This document shows positions 4,543 through 5,937 of a DNA stretch of 5,937 bases, piece after piece. Below the pieces are notes generated by a model. That model was not told where the DNA came from, did no database searches, and was given only the letters and a program-made list of their open reading frames with translations. The DNA is from Bacteroidota bacterium (GTDB lineage: Bacteria; Bacteroidota; Bacteroidia; Chitinophagales; Chitinophagaceae). The stretch is from positions 1 through 5,937 of the forward strand of contig JAEWWO010000053.1 of NCBI GenBank assembly GCA_023396345.1. Reading direction: 5' to 3'. The position numbers and the translations under genes are program-made. Position 1 is the first letter of the stretch; each line of letters begins with the position of its first letter.

Positions 4543-4577
4543 AAAAAAACCGAATTGTTTTTAAACAATTCGGTTTT
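4543..4577 (-). terminator. Rho-independent terminator of the YceI-family gene
   Basis: Perfect 15-base arms AAAACCGAATTGTTT (4546-4560) and AAACAATTCGGTTTT (4563-4577) lie 22 nt beyond the stop codon. Read on the minus strand, the stem is followed by a run of T (seven T before GC), as expected for termination of the minus-strand gene. The + strand side has only TTTTG, so bidirectional action is possible but weaker. The A/T-rich stretch from 4376 to here contains nothing else I can identify. Confidence 0.88.
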
Positions 4578-4599
4578 GTAACAAAAATCTATCGGACAA

Positions 4600-5172
4600 T
4601 TATTTCTTAGGAGCCATTTCTAAATAAACAACAATGTGCACATCTTTTGCAATAGAAGCTCCTGTTGGATCGTAGGCAACATTATAATCAAAACGGTTAA
4701 TGGTGGTTTTTGCAGTAAATCCAATCTTTGGATTACCTTGCTCATCCTTAGTTTCACCGCCATATTTCACTTCAAAAGTTACAGGCTTTGTTACATCCTT
4801 AATTGTAAGATTTCCTTTTAAAGTGTATTTATCTTTTGTACCTTTTTTAAATTCTGTACTTACAAATTTTAATGTAGGATATTTTTCTACTTCAAAAAAA
4901 TCGGCACTTTTTAAGTGATTGTCTCTTGGCTCAACGCCTGTGTTAATGCTGTTTGCTTCAGCAGTAAATTCAATTTTCCCATCTGTGAAATCTGCTTTAG
5001 TGTTGGTCATGGTACCATTGAATTTATCAAATTCACCCGGAACAAAAGTCAATCCCATGTGTTTTACTTTAAAGCTAAGAGCAGAGTGAAAAGCATCTGC
5101 AGACCACGTAGTTTGTGCAAAAGCACCAACGCTTACTAAAAGGGTGCTGAGAAATAATGTAATTTTCTTCAT
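4600..5172 (-). CDS. Secreted YceI-family lipid-binding-like protein
   Basis: The 190-residue product begins with a Sec signal peptide (MKKITLFLSTLLVSVGAFA, cleavage probably before Q20), so the protein should be periplasmic or exported. The mature part is a YceI domain, a lipocalin-like beta barrel that in characterised members binds polyisoprenoid lipids. Family landmarks are W23 and the HS pair (29-30), FKVKHMG (34-40), PGEFDKFNGT (45-54), NTGVEPRDNHLKSADFF (77-93), YPTLKF (98-103), LKGNLTIKDVTKPV (118-131), GFTAKTTINRFDYN (151-164) and VHIVVYLE (178-185). Length is normal. The ATG is fixed by the signal peptide, with an exact -7 box 34 nt upstream and a strong terminator downstream, so it is a single-gene unit. 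The ligand cannot be read from sequence; stress or lipid-trafficking roles are known for some relatives only. Confidence 0.92.
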   Translation of the reverse strand: MKKITLFLSTLLVSVGAFAQTTWSADAFHSALSFKVKHMGLTFVPGEFDKFNGTMTNTKADFTDGKIEFTAEANSINTGVEPRDNHLKSADFFEVEKYPTLKFVSTEFKKGTKDKYTLKGNLTIKDVTKPVTFEVKYGGETKDEQGNPKIGFTAKTTINRFDYNVAYDPTGASIAKDVHIVVYLEMAPKK

Positions 5173-5206
5173 AATTTATTTTTTTAAATTTTTAATTTTG
5201 ATAGAA

Positions 5207-5214
5207 CAAAAGTA
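5207..5214 (-). promoter_or_regulatory. -7 box of the YceI-family gene
   Basis: On the minus strand this reads TACTTTTG, an exact match to TAnnTTTG, ending 34 nt before the ATG. No clear -33 TTTG is found at 19-21 nt upstream. The leader is A/T-rich. Confidence 0.6.
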
Positions 5215-5239
5215 ATCTTCTAATCACGAGTTTTTGATA

Positions 5240-5281
5240 AGGTTAAGTTAAAGAGATGTTTAAACATCAATTTCTTAACCT
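5240..5281. repeat. Interrupted inverted repeat in the divergent intergenic region
   Basis: Outer arms AGGTTAAG (5240-5247) and CTTAACCT (5274-5281) enclose an inner perfect palindrome with halves GATGTTT and AAACATC (5255-5268). The dyad covers 42 nt, centred about 50 nt upstream of the YceI gene's -7 box and about 130 nt before the helicase promoter. It could be an operator for the YceI gene or an RNA hairpin; no T-run follows on either strand. Confidence 0.5.
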
Positions 5282-5393
5282 ATGATAAGTCTGTCGGTTT
5301 TTTTGCAAATGAGTATAAAAAAATCTGATAGTTAATATTATTTCTTTATATTAATGAGATAAATATTTACTTTTAAAATGAAGTATTAATTTT

Positions 5394-5401
5394 TATTTTT
5401 G
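5394..5401 (+). promoter_or_regulatory. -7 box of the helicase gene
   Basis: TATTTTTG matches TAnnTTTG exactly, 26 nt before the helicase ATG. A TTTT at 5371-5374 lies 19 nt upstream and could serve as a degenerate -33 element. The T-rich setting makes a chance match likelier than at the other sites. Confidence 0.5.
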
Positions 5402-5427
5402 GTAATTAATAAGCTATACATACAATC

Positions 5428-5937
5428 ATGCTCAACAAAGAACAACAGGAAAAAAAGTTTACAGAAATATATGATAAATTAAATGAAGAACAGCGTAGTG
5501 CGGTAGACCAGCTGGAAGGTCCGGTAATGGTGATTGCCGGTCCGGGTACGGGCAAAACGCAGATACTCTCGGCGCGCATTGGTAAAATATTACTGACTAC
5601 AGACGCTTCGGCAGAAAATATTTTATGCCTTACTTACACAGATGCAGGTGCTATAGCCATGCGCAAAAGACTGTTGTCATTCATAGGTTCAGAAGCTTAT
5701 AAGATTTCTATTTCTACGTTTCATGCTTTTTGTAACGAAGTGATTCAGGATAATTTACATGCCTTTGAAAAAAATACAATTGATCCGGTTTCCGATTTAG
5801 AGAGAATAGAACTGATGCGTAAATTAATTGATGCTTTTGGTGCCAATCATCCGCTGAAAAGATTTAAGGGTGAAATATATTACGATATCAATAATCTATT
5901 GAATCTGTTCAGCACCATGAAAAGAGAAGGCTGGACA
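5428..5937 (+). CDS. UvrD/Rep-family superfamily 1 DNA helicase, N-terminal part (3' end outside window)
   Basis: The first 170 codons are present and the frame is open to the window end. The product is an ATP-driven 3'-5' DNA helicase of the UvrD/Rep/PcrA type, expected to act in DNA repair or recombination in the cytoplasm. Visible in order are the Q motif LNEEQRSAVDQLEGP (residues 18-32), Walker A AGPGTGKT (37-44), motif Ia LCLTYTDAGAIAMRKRL (66-82) and motif Ib ISTFHAFC (95-102). A helical region with DLERIELMRKLIDAF (123-137) follows, fitting domain 1B. In motif Ia, TYTDAGAIAM replaces the usual TFTNxAAxEM, a form I associate with larger Bacteroidota helicases that may carry a C-terminal nuclease domain (inference; not in view). 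ATG is chosen because it precedes the Q motif by a normal distance. It is divergent to the YceI gene and probably unrelated to it. Confidence 0.88.
   Translation, partial: MLNKEQQEKKFTEIYDKLNEEQRSAVDQLEGPVMVIAGPGTGKTQILSARIGKILLTTDASAENILCLTYTDAGAIAMRKRLLSFIGSEAYKISISTFHAFCNEVIQDNLHAFEKNTIDPVSDLERIELMRKLIDAFGANHPLKRFKGEIYYDINNLLNLFSTMKREGWT

Noticed and set aside
4636..5139. Three + strand reading frames opposite the YceI-family gene
   Set aside because: All lie antisense to a gene with clear family motifs and signal peptide; their products show no conserved features.

Overview
The window looks like chromosomal DNA of a low-GC Bacteroidota bacterium, perhaps near Chitinophagales, although that finer placement is a guess. 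The grounds are a DUF3098 gene directly behind ftsX, several TAnnTTTG-type -7 promoter boxes, A/T-rich start regions with little Shine-Dalgarno signal, and the protein sequences themselves. No tRNA, rRNA, CRISPR array or complete mobile element was seen.

Left part (1-2494, all + strand). The 3' end of ftsX (cell-division permease-like protein) is followed by a small two-helix DUF3098 membrane protein and a strong terminator. Next comes a ribosomal protein operon with its own -7 box: rpsF (bS6), rpsR (bS18) and rplI (bL9). An unusual 133-nt gap before rplI holds an A/T-only 12-bp inverted repeat and a compact foldable element ending 14 nt before the rplI start. A terminator closes the operon. 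Only about 16 nt beyond its T-run starts a DinB-like (DUF1572-type) putative metal-binding protein.

Middle part (2495-3916). This is accessory, repeat-rich DNA. It holds a 9-copy degenerate heptamer repeat and two direct copies (about 122-124 bp) of a composite hairpin repeat built from TCCGTAGGA-core hairpins and GGTG/CACC hairpins. Additional GGTG/CACC hairpins lie beside the second copy. A higher-GC block of unknown nature also lies here. Between the two composite repeats sits one minus-strand gene for a two-helix membrane protein. Its cytosolic ends resemble the two halves of an acyl carrier protein in swapped order, without the phosphopantetheine serine (inference).

Right part (3917-5937). 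A minus-strand gene encodes a small lipoprotein of unknown function. After an A/T-rich gap and a strong minus-strand terminator comes a secreted YceI-family protein, also on the minus strand with its own -7 box. Across a 255-nt divergent intergenic region with a long interrupted inverted repeat, a UvrD/Rep-family superfamily 1 helicase starts on the + strand and runs off the window.

The left part is conserved housekeeping DNA. The best candidates for something undescribed are the rplI leader element, the ACP-like membrane protein and the composite hairpin repeat that flanks it.
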